Source: Parasalinivibrio latis (lineage in GTDB: Bacteria; Pseudomonadota; Gammaproteobacteria; Enterobacterales; Vibrionaceae). From it: 64,000 nucleotides of DNA. The translations under genes were made by a program, and so were the position numbers. Each line of letters starts with the position of its first letter. Position 1 is the stretch's first letter. Below are positions 44,956-58,384 of this stretch, one piece after another. Where the stretch lies: the NCBI RefSeq assembly GCF_036825535.1, contig NZ_CP098812.1, positions 2,728,001-2,792,000 on the forward strand, given 5' to 3'. The notes under the pieces are model-generated. The model was not told the DNA's origin, did no database searches, and worked only from the letters and a program-made list of their open reading frames with translations.

Positions 44956-47132
44956 TTCCACAGAAAACTATTTTCCGACTCTCTGTTCTCAGCCTGGCAG
45001 TCATTTCTTCATTTTCATCCTTTGCTAAAGAGTTCAGTTACCCGGAGCTTGATTACTCACAAACAGACTTCGGCGGCGTTGGTCTAATCCAAATGCCCTC
45101 AGCCAGAATGAACAAAGAAGGTGATTTCCGCTTAGGTGTCACATCAAACAATGATTACATCCACTACACGGCTTCCCTGCAGCTTTTTCCTTGGTTGGAA
45201 GCAACCGTCCGCTATACACAGGTAGATGAACTGTTATACAGCGGCGATGACGGGTTTAGTGGCGATACCAAGTACACAGACAAGAGTATTGATGCCAAAA
45301 TTCGCTTAATCGAAGAAAGTTACTGGTTGCCGCAAATTGCTGTAGGCCTGCGCGATATTGGCGGAACCGGCCTTTTTGACGGTGAATACATTGTCGCAAG
45401 TAAAAGGAATGGACCCTTTGACTTTACCCTTGGTGTAGGCTGGGGGTATCTGGGCAACAGGGGGAATTTGCACGGCGACAAATCTACTGTTGATTGTGGA
45501 CGAGATACAACTTATGGCGGAAAAGGCGGCCAGATCGACGCAGGAAGGATGTTCTCCGGCTGTATGGCCATTTTTGGCGGTGTTGAATACCAGACGCCAT
45601 TTGCTCCACTCCGCCTGAAGCTGGAATACGATGGTAACGATTATAAATCAGACTTTCCGGTAAGACGCGGTGACAGCAATATGTCACAAAGCACATCTTT
45701 TAATTTTGGCCTCATTTACCAATTAACTGACTGGGCAGACCTGCGTCTTAGCTACGAGCGAGGGAATACCTTCACTGCCGGCCTGACACTGGGTGCGGAT
45801 ATGGGCAGTATGGTACCCGTGTGGATAGACAGTGAAAGGCCTGCTTACCAACAGTCGGTTCCCGTTGATCACCTTTCTGAAGAGCAGTGGCAGGCTTTAA
45901 ACAACCAGCTTGCAGAAAATGCCGGTTATCAGCAGGCTGAAATTTATTATGACAAGCAAACTATCACTGTTGTCGGTGAACAGAAAAAATACCGAGATCG
46001 GTCTGAAGCCCAGGAACGAGCGGCGCTTCTTATCGCCAACTCCGGCATAGATGCAAAGACCTACCGCATCATTGAAACGAAAGAACGTCAGCCCCTGACA
46101 GAAGCACGTATTGATTCAGGCAAGTTTGCTAAAGTTGCATCTAATGCATATCCAAATGCCACCCCGTCTGATGCAACGCTCTTCAGCGAGCCTGTCGAAC
46201 CATTGCGGGGAAGAGTTTCAGACCATCGCAAGTATTGGAGTTTCGGCTTGTCTCCCGTTCTCCAACAATCCTTTGGTGGCTCGGAAGATTTTTATCTTTA
46301 CGCGATTGGCGTAAATGCTGATGCATCGCTAAAGCTCGGTGACCATTTTGTTGCCTCTGGCACTCTTTATGGGAACCTTGTCGACAACTATGACAAGTTC
46401 AAATATACCGTTCCACCAGACGGCACCAATTTAAGGCGAGTACGGACGCTAACACGCCAATACTATGAGGAAACGCTAAGGGTAAGCAACTTGCAGCTTT
46501 CCTATTTCGACCGCTTTGGCAACAGCTTGTACTCTCAAGTCTATGCCGGTTATCTGGAAACTATGTTTGGTGGTGTGGGTGGCGAAGTTCTTTACAGGCC
46601 AATGGGCAGCAAATGGGCTATGGGCATTGATGCCAGTTATGTAAAACAGCGCGACCCTCATACTGCATTCGGTTTCTATAAAAACGGGCAACAGCCTGCT
46701 GAGGGCAATAACCGAGCTTTCAATGTTCAAACGGGTACAGTAACAGGCCACTTCTCTGTTTACTGGCAAAATCCGCTGGATCTCTTCGAAGGTACGCTGC
46801 TCAAAGTCAGTGCTGGGCGTTATCTTGCTGAAGACACGGGTGTTACTGTTGACGTATCCAAGCGATTCGATAGCGGTGTAATAGCTGGTGCATTCGCTAC
46901 TAAAACGAACCTGTCAGCAGAAGAATTCGGGGAAGGCAGTTTTACTAAAGGCTTCTATATCTCGATTCCGTTCGATTTACTGACGGTCAAACCAAGTACC
47001 AGCAGAACAACGATCTCCTGGCTCCCTATTCAACGGGATGGAGGCCAAATGCTGAGCCGCAAATATTCTCTTTACGATATGACGGATGCAAGAAGCCCCT
47101 GGTATACAGAGCGGAACACTAACATACAGTAA
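44952..47132 (+). CDS. yjbH: YjbH/GfcD-type outer-membrane beta-barrel protein
   Basis: 726 aa, GTG start overlapping yjbG. Signal peptide to about residue 25, then GGVGLIQMPSARMNKEGDFRLGV and many alternating aromatic strands, as expected for the large YjbH barrel. A central soluble part (about 300-400) contains QAEIYYDKQTITVVGEQKKY. Proposed alternative or accessory exit for polysaccharide; in Vibrio capsule loci homologues accompany wza/wzc. Confidence 0.9.
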   Translation: MIPQKTIFRLSVLSLAVISSFSSFAKEFSYPELDYSQTDFGGVGLIQMPSARMNKEGDFRLGVTSNNDYIHYTASLQLFPWLEATVRYTQVDELLYSGDDGFSGDTKYTDKSIDAKIRLIEESYWLPQIAVGLRDIGGTGLFDGEYIVASKRNGPFDFTLGVGWGYLGNRGNLHGDKSTVDCGRDTTYGGKGGQIDAGRMFSGCMAIFGGVEYQTPFAPLRLKLEYDGNDYKSDFPVRRGDSNMSQSTSFNFGLIYQLTDWADLRLSYERGNTFTAGLTLGADMGSMVPVWIDSERPAYQQSVPVDHLSEEQWQALNNQLAENAGYQQAEIYYDKQTITVVGEQKKYRDRSEAQERAALLIANSGIDAKTYRIIETKERQPLTEARIDSGKFAKVASNAYPNATPSDATLFSEPVEPLRGRVSDHRKYWSFGLSPVLQQSFGGSEDFYLYAIGVNADASLKLGDHFVASGTLYGNLVDNYDKFKYTVPPDGTNLRRVRTLTRQYYEETLRVSNLQLSYFDRFGNSLYSQVYAGYLETMFGGVGGEVLYRPMGSKWAMGIDASYVKQRDPHTAFGFYKNGQQPAEGNNRAFNVQTGTVTGHFSVYWQNPLDLFEGTLLKVSAGRYLAEDTGVTVDVSKRFDSGVIAGAFATKTNLSAEEFGEGSFTKGFYISIPFDLLTVKPSTSRTTISWLPIQRDGGQMLSRKYSLYDMTDARSPWYTERNTNIQ

Positions 47133-47151
47133 TGTGAATCCTCCCCTCTAA

Positions 47152-47188
47152 AAAAGTAAGGCACCTATACATCAGGTGCCTTACTTTT
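47152..47188 (+). terminator. Strong terminator after yjbH
   Basis: Perfect 15-bp stem AAAAGTAAGGCACCT / AGGTGCCTTACTTTT with a 7-nt loop, 20 nt after the stop. Works in both directions by sequence. Confidence 0.88.
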
Positions 47189-47312
47189 CAGCAGCTTTTT
47201 CCATTTTGAAAAATAAAGTCAATTGCCATGTAAAATCAATGTGATTGCGCTTCATTGTTTCAAACTTCCTGCGTGACAAGTCGCATAATAGTAGTGATTA
47301 TTACAGTCCGGT

Positions 47313-47591
47313 ATGGAAGAATACCCTCTCATGATAATAGGCCCAAACACTATAGAGAGGGCAAATAGGAATAGATCCCTCATGATCCGCGCTTATGCAA
47401 AATTTTCAAAGAACTCCCCTGCAGTTCATATCGTAATACTCGTTCTGCTATCTGTCGCTTTTGTTTTCAGCATCTACCAGTTACTGGCTAACAACGCTGT
47501 TTGGTTTGCGATTCCTTTGATCGGGTCTCTTCCCCTAATTTTGTTTTTCGGAAAAGCCTCAGATTACCGGAGAAAGTTTTTGCATGATTAA
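47313..47591 (+). CDS. Small two-helix membrane protein, hypothetical
   Basis: Up to 92 aa; a shorter start at 47382 (MIRAYAKFSKNSP) is equally possible. Two hydrophobic helices (HIVILVLLSVAFVFSIYQLL and AVWFAIPLIGSLPLILFF) and a basic C terminus. Not recognised. It follows the yjbH terminator, and a heptamer array starts 4 nt after its stop. Confidence 0.45.
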   Translation: MEEYPLMIIGPNTIERANRNRSLMIRAYAKFSKNSPAVHIVILVLLSVAFVFSIYQLLANNAVWFAIPLIGSLPLILFFGKASDYRRKFLHD

Positions 47592-47594
47592 GAC

Positions 47595-47637
47595 AGTGGT
47601 GAGTGGTGAGTGGTGAGTGGTGAGTGGTGAGTGGTGA
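47595..47637 (+). repeat. Heptamer array (GAGTGGT)5-6
   Basis: CAGTGGT (first base mismatched), five GAGTGGT and GA, followed by AATTTATCC. The end resembles the AAATTTAGC after the 40811 array. Confidence 0.95.
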
Positions 47638-47773
47638 AATTTATCCGCGATCTTCATTTTTATCAAGGGTATGGCTTAGCACTTTATTCAGCCATTAAAA
47701 TCAAATTCACCATGTGAAAGTGACGACAGGCATTTAACTCGCCTCTCGCCACTCTGATTATCTTTCCCAAATC

Positions 47774-48373
47774 CTAATGCGTAAACGTTGGCCCTATACC
47801 TATATTCCATAGGATGACTGAGGAAGCGATGATAGCGACCAGCAGCACCAAACCGCACGTTACCACTGAACTGGCATAGATAAAGCCTCTCTCTTCTTCA
47901 ATGTGCATCAGAATAGGTACACCGGTATACAACAGGTACACGGAATAGGCGATCGCCACCAACCCCACAAGCATGACAAACCATGGAACCGGGAACAAGG
48001 CGGCAACACCAGCCATGAACAGTGGTGTCGCTGTGTATGATGCCAATTCCAAACATTGGGTATAGGTAGGATCAGATCCGAAGGTTTTACTCATCCATTG
48101 CGTCAGGTATGCCAACGCACAAACACCTATTATCATCGCGACATACATACCAGCAGCCATAAACAGTGCACTGCTTCCAGTGATGAAGATGGGATCTCCC
48201 GCCCCTATCTGCCAACCTATATTAACGCTGCTGTAGTACGCACAGATTGGTGGGATCAGCGCTAGCAACAATGCATGCCCCATACTGTTAGGCAAGCCTT
48301 CATGCCTGATATCAATTTGCTTCCATTCTTGTTTTGGGTGGGTATATAGCCCAACTAAGTGACTTAAAATCAT
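47774..48373 (-). CDS. Yip1-family inner-membrane protein
   Basis: 199 aa, five hydrophobic helices. MILSHLVGLYTHPKQEWKQI followed by ALLLALIPPICAYYSSVNIGW and a Gly/Pro-rich membrane core fits the bacterial Yip1 domain family. Function not established. Monocistronic, convergent with the yjb operon. Confidence 0.75.
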   Translation of the reverse strand: MILSHLVGLYTHPKQEWKQIDIRHEGLPNSMGHALLLALIPPICAYYSSVNIGWQIGAGDPIFITGSSALFMAAGMYVAMIIGVCALAYLTQWMSKTFGSDPTYTQCLELASYTATPLFMAGVAALFPVPWFVMLVGLVAIAYSVYLLYTGVPILMHIEEERGFIYASSVVTCGLVLLVAIIASSVILWNIGIGPTFTH

Positions 48374-48866
48374 AGCATTTCCCCTTTATGTGCATCTAAA
48401 AAGGTGTAGCGAACAAACTTTAGCCACAAAAATAAGATGCATTGATGTCGTACAGTTTTGTCTCGCCCGACAAAAACAACATTCTATTAACACTTAGCTT
48501 GCTATCGCGTAATCGGCAAGTAGTCACAATGACTCTTTCGAAATGCAATGACAAAAGGACAGCTCTAACACAGTGAAAAGCCGCTCAAACAGGTCGGACA
48601 GATGAATTCCTAACGTTAAATAGCCAAAAATACAAACATTCCAGCAATTCAAAAACAGGGGATGTTACTGATACGAAAATCATCAATAACGCATTAATTT
48701 CAACAAGTAATAACTCGATCTTAATTTGCTGCGCATCACTTTCTTTTTTGAAATCCAGTGAAATTGTGCAGCTTATTAATTACTACCTATACTGAATTTG
48801 AGACATATGACGCATATTTGATTTAACCGCCAGCTTTTCCTCAGATGTTCGCAGAAGGATGCATGA
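48374..48866. other. Gene-free interval upstream of the protease-like lipoprotein
   Basis: About 490 nt between two divergent genes. No open frame, heptamer repeat or clear hairpin seen; AT-rich toward the right. Must hold the promoters of both neighbours. Confidence 0.5.
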
Positions 48867-49514
48867 ATGCTGATCAAAGTTCAAATTCTGAAAACACGCT
48901 TATTATCAGTTATTGCCGCCACACTCCTTATCAGTGCTTGTACGATGTCAAACGGCAAAACCTACGTGGCAGAGAACCCTCCTTCTATCGACTTTGAATT
49001 TATGGGTGTTCCTCTTCTCTATATGGGTATGGGGTCAAGCGTACCTATCACAGAAAATCTCAGCCTCACAGCGGCTCACGTGGCTAAATCCAACTATGCC
49101 AAAGTGGTGAGTTATCATCCCGAGTGTGATATCGCATTAATAGAATCAGATAATGCAGGGAAGAAATTACCCAACCTTGGCCTTATTTACCCCGGCCAAA
49201 AAGTAAGCATGTATGGGATGGATGGCAACGACCAGGTTCTGGTTGGCACTGGCATTTACCATCTGGACCTTAACTTTGTTGACAACAAATATTTTGAGGT
49301 ATGCCCCGGAAGTGTCGCCGATGCTCCTATTCGTCAAGGCATGAGCGGAGGGGGGGCATACAATGATAAAGGTGAACTGGTAGGTATTATCGCTGCCATG
49401 GCCGGCAGCGACACCCGCCTCCTGAACGGAGAGCCCCTAGAGCTCGAACGTCTCAGTATTTTTGTGTCGATAAACTACGTAAGACCTTGGTTAGAGGGGT
49501 ATTTGGGGGAATAA
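48867..49514 (+). CDS. Trypsin-like serine protease lipoprotein
   Basis: 215 aa. Signal peptide ending LLISACTMS (Cys 25 as lipid anchor). The catalytic triad of an S1-type protease is visible: His in LTAAHVAK, Asp in ECDIALIES and Ser in QGMSGGGAYND. Short for the family but both beta-barrel halves seem present. Likely anchored in the outer membrane; substrate unknown. The heptamer array starts immediately after its TAA. Confidence 0.75.
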   Translation: MLIKVQILKTRLLSVIAATLLISACTMSNGKTYVAENPPSIDFEFMGVPLLYMGMGSSVPITENLSLTAAHVAKSNYAKVVSYHPECDIALIESDNAGKKLPNLGLIYPGQKVSMYGMDGNDQVLVGTGIYHLDLNFVDNKYFEVCPGSVADAPIRQGMSGGGAYNDKGELVGIIAAMAGSDTRLLNGEPLELERLSIFVSINYVRPWLEGYLGE

Positions 49515-49695
49515 GGTACTGGGTACTGGGTACTGGGTACTGGGTACTGGGTACTGGGTACTGGGTACTGGGTACTGGGTACTGGGTACTGGGTACTGGG
49601 TACTGGGTACTGGGTACTGGGTACTGGGTACTGGGTACTGGGTACTGGGTACTGGGTACTGGGTACTGGGTACTGGGTACTGGGTACTGGGTACT
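49515..49695 (+). repeat. Heptamer array (GGGTACT)25
   Basis: GGTACT then 25 perfect GGGTACT units, beginning directly after the protease stop codon and ending in GCAAGATTGTG. It lies between convergent genes (protease and fimV). Confidence 0.98.
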
Positions 49696-49748
49696 GCAAG
49701 ATTGTGGCTTGGTTACAACTCAGTGCAAGCGCCAGTGTCTCGTTTCCC

Positions 49749-49797
49749 AGGACCCAGGACCTAGGTTCTAGGTTCTAGGTTCTAGGCTCTAGGACCC
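49749..49797 (+). repeat. Heptamer run AGGACCC/AGGTTCT, seven units
   Basis: Seven contiguous units: AGGACCC, AGGACCT, AGGTTCT x3, AGGCTCT, AGGACCC. Contains CCTAGG at the unit joint and lies 53 nt after the GGGTACT array. Confidence 0.9.
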
Positions 49798-49822
49798 GCA
49801 ACTATTTACTTCCAAAAATCTC

Positions 49823-53887
<4,065 letters not shown>

Positions 53888-54234
53888 GAAATCAGATGTC
53901 TCTTCGGGCTCGGACACGGGCCGCTTCCCCTGTGAAGTTGATAACTTATCCCTGTTTTTTTGGCTTCAGCCTCCTGCCCCGGACATGCAGAAATCATCTG
54001 AAAAGGTCGAAGTCAAAAAAACACGGCATTGATAAAGTCTGAATATTTTAATGCCTTGCACGCTGCCACTGAAACAGCCGCCAAGGCTGCAACAGTCTGA
54101 AAAATCAAACCTAGTGCTAACTATATCGGAAGAATAGGGAAAACCTTAAGAGAGATGTCGCAATTCTGTGCCATCGGCTCAGGTTCACTCCCGGTTGCAC
54201 CCGGGAGTGATGGACCTGAGTCCAGAAATGCAGA
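53888..54234. other. asd-fimV gap with hairpin
   Basis: About 350 nt. A perfect 10-bp hairpin TCACTCCCGG / CCGGGAGTGA (54185-54210) lies 25 nt after asd and may end its transcript, though no U-tract follows on minus. The rest should contain the fimV promoter and leader; no gene seen. Confidence 0.5.
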
Positions 54235-55248
54235 TTAGAGGTAATCGCGAACCAGCAGTTCTGCAATCTGTACTGCGTTGGTTGCAGCACCTTTACGCAC
54301 ATTGTCAGCAACCACCCACATGTTCAGTCCGTTTGGATGACTGATATCGTTGCGGATTCGGCCGACCATAACGGCGTCCTGACCGGCTGCTTCTTTGGTT
54401 TGCGTTGGGTAGTCTTCGCCTTCAAAGAGTTTTACGCCTTCAGCCTTGCTCAGAAGAGCCATTGCGTAGTCAGCATCAATTGGCTGGGTGCATTCAACGT
54501 GGACCGCTTCAGCATGGCCGTAAAACACCGGAACACGAACGCAGGTCGGATTCACACCAATCGAAGCGTCAGCGAAGATTTTCTGGGTTTCCCAGACCAT
54601 TTTCATCTCTTCTTTGGTGTAGCCGTTTTCCATAAATGCATCGATGTGTGGCAGGCAGTTAAACGCGATCTGCTTTTTGTAGAGGCTCGGTTCCGCATCC
54701 TGACTGTTCAGAAGGCGGACAGTCTGGCCTGCGAGCTCATCAATGCCCTTTTTGCCAGAGCCTGATACAGACTGGTAGGTTGATACATTGATACGCTCAA
54801 TACCCACAGCATCGTAAATAGGCTTCAGTGCCACCAACATCTGAATTGTGGAACAGTTTGGGTTAGCAATAATGTTGCGGTCGCGATAGTCAGCAATCGC
54901 TTCAGGGTTCACTTCTGGAACAACCAGTGGTACATCCGGGTCATAGCGGAAGCATGACGTGTTGTCGATAACAACAACCCCATAATCAGCGGCAACCGGT
55001 GCCCATTCCTGTGATGCAGCTGCACCGGCAGAGAAAAGCGCAACCTGAACCTGAGACCAGTCAAATGATTCCACATTCTGGACCATGATCGACTTGCCTT
55101 TAAAGCGTATCTTTTCACCTGCACTGCGTTCACTCGCCAGCAGGTAAAGATTGCGGACCGGGAAGTTACGTTCTTCCAGAACCTCAAGAATGGTACGGCC
55201 CACAGCGCCGGTCGCACCCAATACGGCAATATCGAACTCTTGTGTCAT
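54235..55248 (-). CDS. asd: Aspartate-semialdehyde dehydrogenase
   Basis: 337 aa. LGATGAVGRTILEVLEERNFP (NADP site), active-site Cys in ANPNCSTIQM, and STYQSVSGSGKKGIDEL. With the Cys present it is a real Asd rather than the inactive E. coli Usg paralogue that occupies this position. Reduces aspartyl phosphate for Lys/Met/Thr and diaminopimelate. Starts within an ATGA overlap with the pdxB stop. Confidence 0.95.
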   Translation of the reverse strand: MTQEFDIAVLGATGAVGRTILEVLEERNFPVRNLYLLASERSAGEKIRFKGKSIMVQNVESFDWSQVQVALFSAGAAASQEWAPVAADYGVVVIDNTSCFRYDPDVPLVVPEVNPEAIADYRDRNIIANPNCSTIQMLVALKPIYDAVGIERINVSTYQSVSGSGKKGIDELAGQTVRLLNSQDAEPSLYKKQIAFNCLPHIDAFMENGYTKEEMKMVWETQKIFADASIGVNPTCVRVPVFYGHAEAVHVECTQPIDADYAMALLSKAEGVKLFEGEDYPTQTKEAAGQDAVMVGRIRNDISHPNGLNMWVVADNVRKGAATNAVQIAELLVRDYL

Positions 55249-56429
55249 GCCTGTTCCCCTGATTGGATATCTTGTTTAGCGGATTGCCCCACCTGGACGG
55301 CAAAGCCCAAGCGAGCAAGGGACTCTACCCCAAACTCCGGCTGTCCCGCTACTGTTATTGCACCGTACTCACGCCTGTCCCAGTAGTTCTTGCGTAACTG
55401 GTCAAAAGTGAGCCGTTGCGAGGCTGATGTCATCATAGTACGCCTGAACTGGGCGTCATCCCGGCGAATGTCGTAAACCAGCTGGATCAGGGAAAACAAA
55501 TCTGCTTCCTGCCATTTTTGGCTCAGCCGCACTTCTGGAATGGATGCGCAGGGAAGGAGTGAAGCTGCATCCGCTCGGTTTTCAACACCAAGAAACTCAC
55601 AGAATGCATTGAAGACCATGGTGGTTCCCCGCGCCTTCCCTTCCAGTCCGTACCCGGCTATATGTGGGGTTGCGAAAGCCACCAGCGGCAACAACTCCAG
55701 GTCAACATGGGGTTCGTGCTCAAATACATCCAGCACCGCCGTTAGACCATGACCGTCTTCCTGCAAACGTTCTTTAAGTGCCTGGTTATCAAGAACCGGG
55801 CCACGGGCAGCATTGATCAAGATCGCATTTCCTTTCATCACCGCCAGTGCTTCTGCATTAATCAGGTGGTGTGTAGGGTGCTCTCCATCATAGGTCAACG
55901 GAGTGTGCAGGGTAATCACGTCACATTGGGTCAGCAGTGTATGCAGATCATGGAATTCTCTCTGGTCTCCGGCCTGTTGCTTAAGGGGATCACACAGCAT
56001 GTAGGGGATAGATAGGGCATCAAGGCACTTCGCCAGGTATGTACCCACATTACCGGCACCGACGATACCCACTTTTCGCGAAAATACAGAAAAACCCTGT
56101 TGCTGACCCAGCACCATCAAAGCACTCAGGACATACTCGGCAACACCAATCTTGTTGCAGCCGGGAGCCGCTGTAAAATGGATGCCACGTTCAGCCATGG
56201 CATTTTGATCGACATGGTCAGTACCGGCAGTAGCCGACCCGACAAACTTCAGTTTGTCAGCCTTTTCCAGGAGTCCATGATTTACCTTGGTAACGGAACG
56301 GATCATCAGGGCATCAATGCCTTCCAGATCGTCAGCAGTCAGGTTGCGCCCCGGCTTGAGTATGACTTCACCCAGTTGGCTGAACAACTCCGCCGCATAC
56401 GGCATGTTTTCATCAATCAGAATACGCAT
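55245..56429 (-). CDS. pdxB: Erythronate-4-phosphate dehydrogenase
   Basis: 394 aa (E. coli 378). MRILIDENMPYAAELFSQLGE start, VGIVGAGNVGTYLA (NAD site), LINAARGPVLDNQAL and ATPHIAGYGLEGKARGT with the catalytic His. Second step of the DXP-independent PLP pathway. Forms a pdxB-asd unit; a copy of the MITE-like repeat sits 90 nt upstream of its start. Confidence 0.96.
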   Translation of the reverse strand: MRILIDENMPYAAELFSQLGEVILKPGRNLTADDLEGIDALMIRSVTKVNHGLLEKADKLKFVGSATAGTDHVDQNAMAERGIHFTAAPGCNKIGVAEYVLSALMVLGQQQGFSVFSRKVGIVGAGNVGTYLAKCLDALSIPYMLCDPLKQQAGDQREFHDLHTLLTQCDVITLHTPLTYDGEHPTHHLINAEALAVMKGNAILINAARGPVLDNQALKERLQEDGHGLTAVLDVFEHEPHVDLELLPLVAFATPHIAGYGLEGKARGTTMVFNAFCEFLGVENRADAASLLPCASIPEVRLSQKWQEADLFSLIQLVYDIRRDDAQFRRTMMTSASQRLTFDQLRKNYWDRREYGAITVAGQPEFGVESLARLGFAVQVGQSAKQDIQSGEQA

Positions 56430-56518
56430 GACTTTGTCCCACGGTTTTTGAGGCAGTTTGCGTCAGGAGTAAAGGGGAATCAAGTTTATACTCTTTCGCT
56501 ATATACAGTTGCCCCATA

Positions 56519-56643
56519 TATATACCCAAACCACCTCAAGGTGCAGTTTTCAGCGAGAGTTGATTGGCTGTCAGTCAAGGCGCTGTTTTGACGATCTAGT
56601 GGCTCTAAATCAAAAAACAGCGACGCAGAATGAGAGCCAATCA
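56519..56643 (+). repeat. MITE-like repeat, truncated copy (pdxB side)
   Basis: 125 nt starting TATATACCCAAACCACCTCA and ending GAGAGCCAATCA, nearly identical to the first 125 nt of the full element at 58114-58384 with few substitutions. Only the left half is present. Confidence 0.9.
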
Positions 56644-56664
56644 GGTTATTCAGTTTTAGCCCAC

Positions 56665-56689
56665 AAAAAAGCCCGGCATCTAGCCGGGC
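56665..56689 (-). terminator. Terminator after fabB
   Basis: Perfect 7-bp arms GCCCGGC / GCCGGGC with a 5-nt loop and TTTTTT on the minus strand, 129 nt downstream of the fabB stop. Confidence 0.85.
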
Positions 56690-56817
56690 AAATATCCAGG
56701 ACCTGAAAAACCTGCTTCCGCTCTCAAAGAAGCAGGTTGGTGTTGTGTGCGCTCCTTGCCTAACGCGGAGATAGTATCTGGAACGCCTTCCCTGGAATCG
56801 GTTTGTTGTGGTGGTTA

Positions 56818-58032
56818 TCAGCCTTCGTACTTTCGGATAACGAGGGTTGCGTTTGTACCACCAAATCCAAAGCTGTTGGACATTACGGTCTTAAGTTCTG
56901 CGTCACGCTTCTCTGTGACGATATCCAGACCTTCTGCTGCTTCATCCAGGTTTTCAATGTTGATGCTTGGTGCGACAAAACCGTGCTCCAGCATCAGTGT
57001 TGAGTAGATGGCTTCCTGTACACCGGCAGCACCCAGTGAGTGACCGGTCATGGCCTTGGTTGCAGAAATAGCAGGGCTGTTGCCACCGAATACTTCCTGA
57101 ATTGCTGACAGCTCTTTCACGTCACCAACAGGTGTTGAAGTACCGTGGGTGTTGATGTAGTCGATTGGCGCATCCAAATCCTGCATAGCCATCTTCATAC
57201 AACGCACAGCACCTTCACCAGACGGAGCAACCATGTCGTAGCCGTCTGAGGTTGCGCCGTAGCCTACGATTTCACCGTAGATTTTCGCACCCCGAGCCAG
57301 TGCGTGCTCCAGTTCTTCGACCACGACCATGCCGCCGCCACCGGAAATAACGAAGCCGTCACGGGCTGAATCGTATGTACGGGAAGCCTTGCTTGGGTCG
57401 TCGTTGTACTTGGTAGACAGTGCGCCCATTGCGTCGAACATCATTGCCAGGCTCCAGTCGAGCTCTTCACCGCCACCGGCGAAAACGACATCCTGCTTAC
57501 CAAGCTGAATCAGTTCCATAGCATGGCCGATACAGTGGGCAGAAGTTGCGCAGGCTGAGCTCATGGTGTAGTTAACACCACGAATTTTGAATGGTGTTGC
57601 CAGGCACGCTGACACAGTTGATGACATGGTACGAGGTACCATGTAAGGGCCAACACGCTTAACGCCTTTTTCGCGCAGGATGTCAGCCGCTGCAATTTGG
57701 TTTACGGAAGATGCGCCGCCTGAACCTGCCACCAGGCCAGTACGTTCGTTGGAAACCTGATCTTCAGCAAGGCCAGAGTCGGCAATAGCTTGTTCCATCG
57801 CCAGATAAGCGAAACCGGCAGCATCACCCATAAAACGCATTTTCTTGCGGTCAATATGGTCGGCAGGGTTCAGATCCAGGCTACCCCATACGTTGCTGCG
57901 CAGACCTTTTTCAGCAAATTGCTCTGAAAAAGTGATACCGGATTTGCCTTCTTTCAAAGAAGCCAGAACCTCTTTGACGTTATTACCGATGCTGGACACG
58001 ATGCCCATGCCAGTAATCACAACTCGTTTCAT
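56818..58032 (-). CDS. fabB: 3-oxoacyl-ACP synthase I
   Basis: 404 aa (E. coli 406). VVITGMGIVSSIGNN start; active-site Cys in MSSACATSAHCIGHA, His in NTHGTSTPVGD and TKAMTGHSLGAAG. Elongates acyl chains and is needed for unsaturated fatty acids. Monocistronic, between two copies of the inverted-repeat element, one only 82 nt upstream of the start codon. No FabR/FadR site recognised. Confidence 0.97.
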   Translation of the reverse strand: MKRVVITGMGIVSSIGNNVKEVLASLKEGKSGITFSEQFAEKGLRSNVWGSLDLNPADHIDRKKMRFMGDAAGFAYLAMEQAIADSGLAEDQVSNERTGLVAGSGGASSVNQIAAADILREKGVKRVGPYMVPRTMSSTVSACLATPFKIRGVNYTMSSACATSAHCIGHAMELIQLGKQDVVFAGGGEELDWSLAMMFDAMGALSTKYNDDPSKASRTYDSARDGFVISGGGGMVVVEELEHALARGAKIYGEIVGYGATSDGYDMVAPSGEGAVRCMKMAMQDLDAPIDYINTHGTSTPVGDVKELSAIQEVFGGNSPAISATKAMTGHSLGAAGVQEAIYSTLMLEHGFVAPSINIENLDEAAEGLDIVTEKRDAELKTVMSNSFGFGGTNATLVIRKYEG

Positions 58033-58113
58033 GTTAGTTTCCTACACTCCAGTTTGCGTGAATGATACCGTTTTTAACGGGGAAAACTGGTCAGCTTTCA
58101 TTAAGCACTCAGT

Positions 58114-58384
58114 TATATACCCAAACCACCTCAAAGTGCAGTTTTCAGCGAGAGTTGATTGGCTGTCAGTCAAGGCGCTGTTTTGACGATCTAGTGGCTC
58201 TAAATCAAGAAACAGCAACGTAGAATGAGAGCCAATCAAACTCGCCCTTCGGGAGTGTTTCAGTGCGCCCAATTCTGTGTCAAATACCTTTGAAAGGGAG
58301 CTGCCATTCCTTCAGGTATTTTCCTTGAACTGAACGCACTGAAATCACTCTGAATTACGCACCTTGAGGTGGATTGGGTATATA
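58114..58384. mobile_element. MITE-like element with about 26-bp terminal inverted repeats
   Basis: 271 nt. Left end TATATACCCAAACCACCTCA plus AAGTGC; right end, read inverted, TATATACCCAATCCACCTCA plus AGGTGC. An inner inverted pair CAGTGCG (58262-58268) / CGCACTG (58335 on) adds to the folding potential. No coding capacity. Right after it, TATATACCTAAACCACCTCA (58379-58398) begins another partial copy, so the joint is a near-palindrome of 36 nt. It lies between fabB and mnmC, which are divergent. Confidence 0.88.

Noticed and set aside
49475..49771. Open frames made of YWVLGTG or STQYPVP repeats across the GGGTACT arrays
   Set aside because: The 7-nt unit has no stop codon in any of six frames, so these frames are a by-product of the repeat; no ribosome sites or non-repeat domains support them.
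54235..55248. Usg-type inactive Asd paralogue, as in E. coli at this position
   Set aside because: The catalytic Cys in ANPNCST is present, so an active Asd is the better call.
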